Virus record (IMG/VR): IMGVR_UViG_3300009104_000975
Span: 20,221 to 84,220 of that record
Source: a virus
Direction: 5' to 3' (one strand)
DNA: 64,000 nucleotides
How positions within the stretch are numbered: the first letter of the stretch is position 1; each line of letters starts with the position of its first letter. The position numbers and the translations under genes are program-made. The notes below the pieces were generated by a model. That model did no database searches. It saw only the letters and a program-made list of their open reading frames with translations, and was not told the DNA's origin. This document shows, in pieces, positions 63,023-64,000 of the stretch.

Positions 63023-63338
63023 AAATATTATTGTACACTATAAAGATGGTACAAGCAAAGAAGATAACGTAAACAGTGTCATGGCACGTGATGAAAATGA
63101 CTTCCGTGGTTGGGAATGTTGGGCAGGTGTACAAAATATTACTATCAGTAATACAGGTGATGTGTTTAGAGCTATATGTAAAGTAGGAGGCAAACTAGGA
63201 AACATTTATGATGGATTCGAAATGCCAAAAGAAACTATTATATGTAATAAGCCTAGATGCATATGTGCGGCAGATGTGCAACTATCAAAAGCATTGCCAG
63301 ATCATGTACATAGATTAAGAGTAGGTAAAGATGGATAA
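63009..63338 (+). CDS. Stand-alone SPASM-like protein
   Basis: 109 residues. WECWAGVQNITI, FRAICKVGGKLGNIYDGFE and IICNKPRCICAAD are the C-terminal cluster pattern of rSAM/SPASM enzymes, without a core of its own. It would supply an auxiliary 4Fe-4S cluster, probably to the minimal rSAM at 61123. Overlaps both rSAM neighbours. Confidence 0.65.
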   Translation: MSNFKNIIVHYKDGTSKEDNVNSVMARDENDFRGWECWAGVQNITISNTGDVFRAICKVGGKLGNIYDGFEMPKETIICNKPRCICAADVQLSKALPDHVHRLRVGKDG

Positions 63339-64000
63339 TTATAAACAATTTTATGATCACGCAGTAGGTAAGTTAAAAGGTTTACCAGTAGATAAAAATA
63401 CATTTTGTCCATTACCGTTTGTTCATGTAAGCACTACACCACATGGTGAAGTAAAACTATGCTGTAGATCTCGCCCACCAAAAGGAGGAAAAAATGTGAA
63501 TAATCCTAATGTCAAAGATGATAACTTTGATCTTAAAGATTATTGGCATAGTGAGTATATGAATGAAATACGAGATGATCTTATATTAGGAAATAAACCA
63601 CAACAATGTCAGAATTGTTGGAAGATGGAAGATATGGATATTGTTAGTCTACGATTAAACAAGCTCACTGATTTAATGGGCAATAAAACTTATATAAAAA
63701 ATATAAAACATTACTTAAAGCATAGAGAAGTTGAATTTAAAATTCCTCTTATTGAACTTAAATTAAGTAATGTATGTAATTTTAAATGTCGTATGTGCTG
63801 GCCAAAAGATAGTTCAAAATGGATGCAAGATTGGGATAAATTAAAAAAATTCTACGATAAAAAAGATCAAACCTTTATTGAAACAATTATAGATGCAAAC
63901 GACTTAAGAACAACTAGAGTAATGAATTTATATGAAAAAGATGAACAATTTGTTGGACACTTAGTTGAGCTCATGGAACATATTGAAGAACTTGAATTTG
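63331..64000 (+). CDS. N-twitch radical SAM protein, 3' end outside window
   Basis: At least 223 residues, start at 63331. C26 (TFCPLPF), C44-C45 (LCC), C93/C96 (CQNC), core CNFKCRMC at C149/C153/C156. The window ends within it, so the array continues. Confidence 0.82.
   Translation, partial: MDNYKQFYDHAVGKLKGLPVDKNTFCPLPFVHVSTTPHGEVKLCCRSRPPKGGKNVNNPNVKDDNFDLKDYWHSEYMNEIRDDLILGNKPQQCQNCWKMEDMDIVSLRLNKLTDLMGNKTYIKNIKHYLKHREVEFKIPLIELKLSNVCNFKCRMCWPKDSSKWMQDWDKLKKFYDKKDQTFIETIIDANDLRTTRVMNLYEKDEQFVGHLVELMEHIEELEF

Noticed and set aside
1-64000. CRISPR arrays, tRNA or rRNA genes, insertion sequences
   Set aside because: No repeat-spacer pattern, no cloverleaf candidate and no transposase was found on reading the gaps; very short or diverged tRNAs cannot be ruled out.

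Overview
The window looks like part of a large, AT-rich tailed-phage genome of the T4 superfamily, probably from a marine virus of a Gram-negative host. Nearly every gene lies on the + strand with 4-20 nt overlaps or very short gaps. There is a gp45-like sliding clamp, a FEN-type 5' nuclease, a DEDD exonuclease, thymidine kinase, many tiny phage-type ORFs, and short TAAATAC (T4 late type) elements in several gaps. No capsid, tail, polymerase or terminase gene and no tRNA was recognised, so the host assignment is inference.

Layout. 1-3123: the end of one radical SAM (rSAM) array, with a partial gene, a small membrane protein and a tandem pair. 3218-13389: replication and DNA modification (exonuclease, sliding clamp, DpdA-like transglycosylase, small ORFs, glycosyltransferase, epimerase, FolE, phosphoribosyltransferase, an oxygenase fusion). 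13418-22385: a secreted subtilase with a possible outer-membrane-type tail, thymidine kinase, QueD, a split rSAM/SPASM pair, a truncated sugar dehydrogenase, a glycine-zipper protein, QueE and S-adenosylmethionine synthetase. 22401-30578: FEN nuclease, a tryptophan-halogenase relative, many small phage proteins, Smr, an SGNH-like protein, a methyltransferase and an rSAM/SPASM enzyme. 30625-38034: an HtrA-like protease behind a start-codon hairpin, a terminator, two promoters with palindromic spacers, a MoxR ATPase plus VWA protein, an exported alginate-lyase-like protein and small conserved ORFs. 38024-64000: a second, much larger rSAM array interleaved with an MTA/SAH nucleosidase, amidinotransferase, PLP aminotransferase, four DSBH-type or tailoring enzymes, an SDR, an SGNH protein and a pair of unrecognised paralogues.

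How it may fit together. Twenty rSAM proteins are visible. Fifteen carry, or from homology would carry, an N-terminal Cys-rich twitch/SPASM-like module (CxxPW, then PCC, then CxxC) before the CxxxCxxC core. The same window encodes MetK, which makes SAM, and a nucleosidase of the family that removes 5'-deoxyadenosine, SAH and MTA. The phage therefore seems to support its own SAM cycle for a large rSAM enzyme set. The companion enzymes (amidinotransferase, aminotransferase, SDR, oxygenases, sulfotransferase-like, methyltransferase, UDP-sugar enzymes) point to tailoring of a small molecule, glycan or peptide; the substrate is unknown. A second system, FolE-QueD-QueE-DpdA, predicts 7-deazaguanine modification of phage DNA. 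Ala-Ala codon pairs avoid GCWGC almost completely, which suggests past pressure from a host restriction system.
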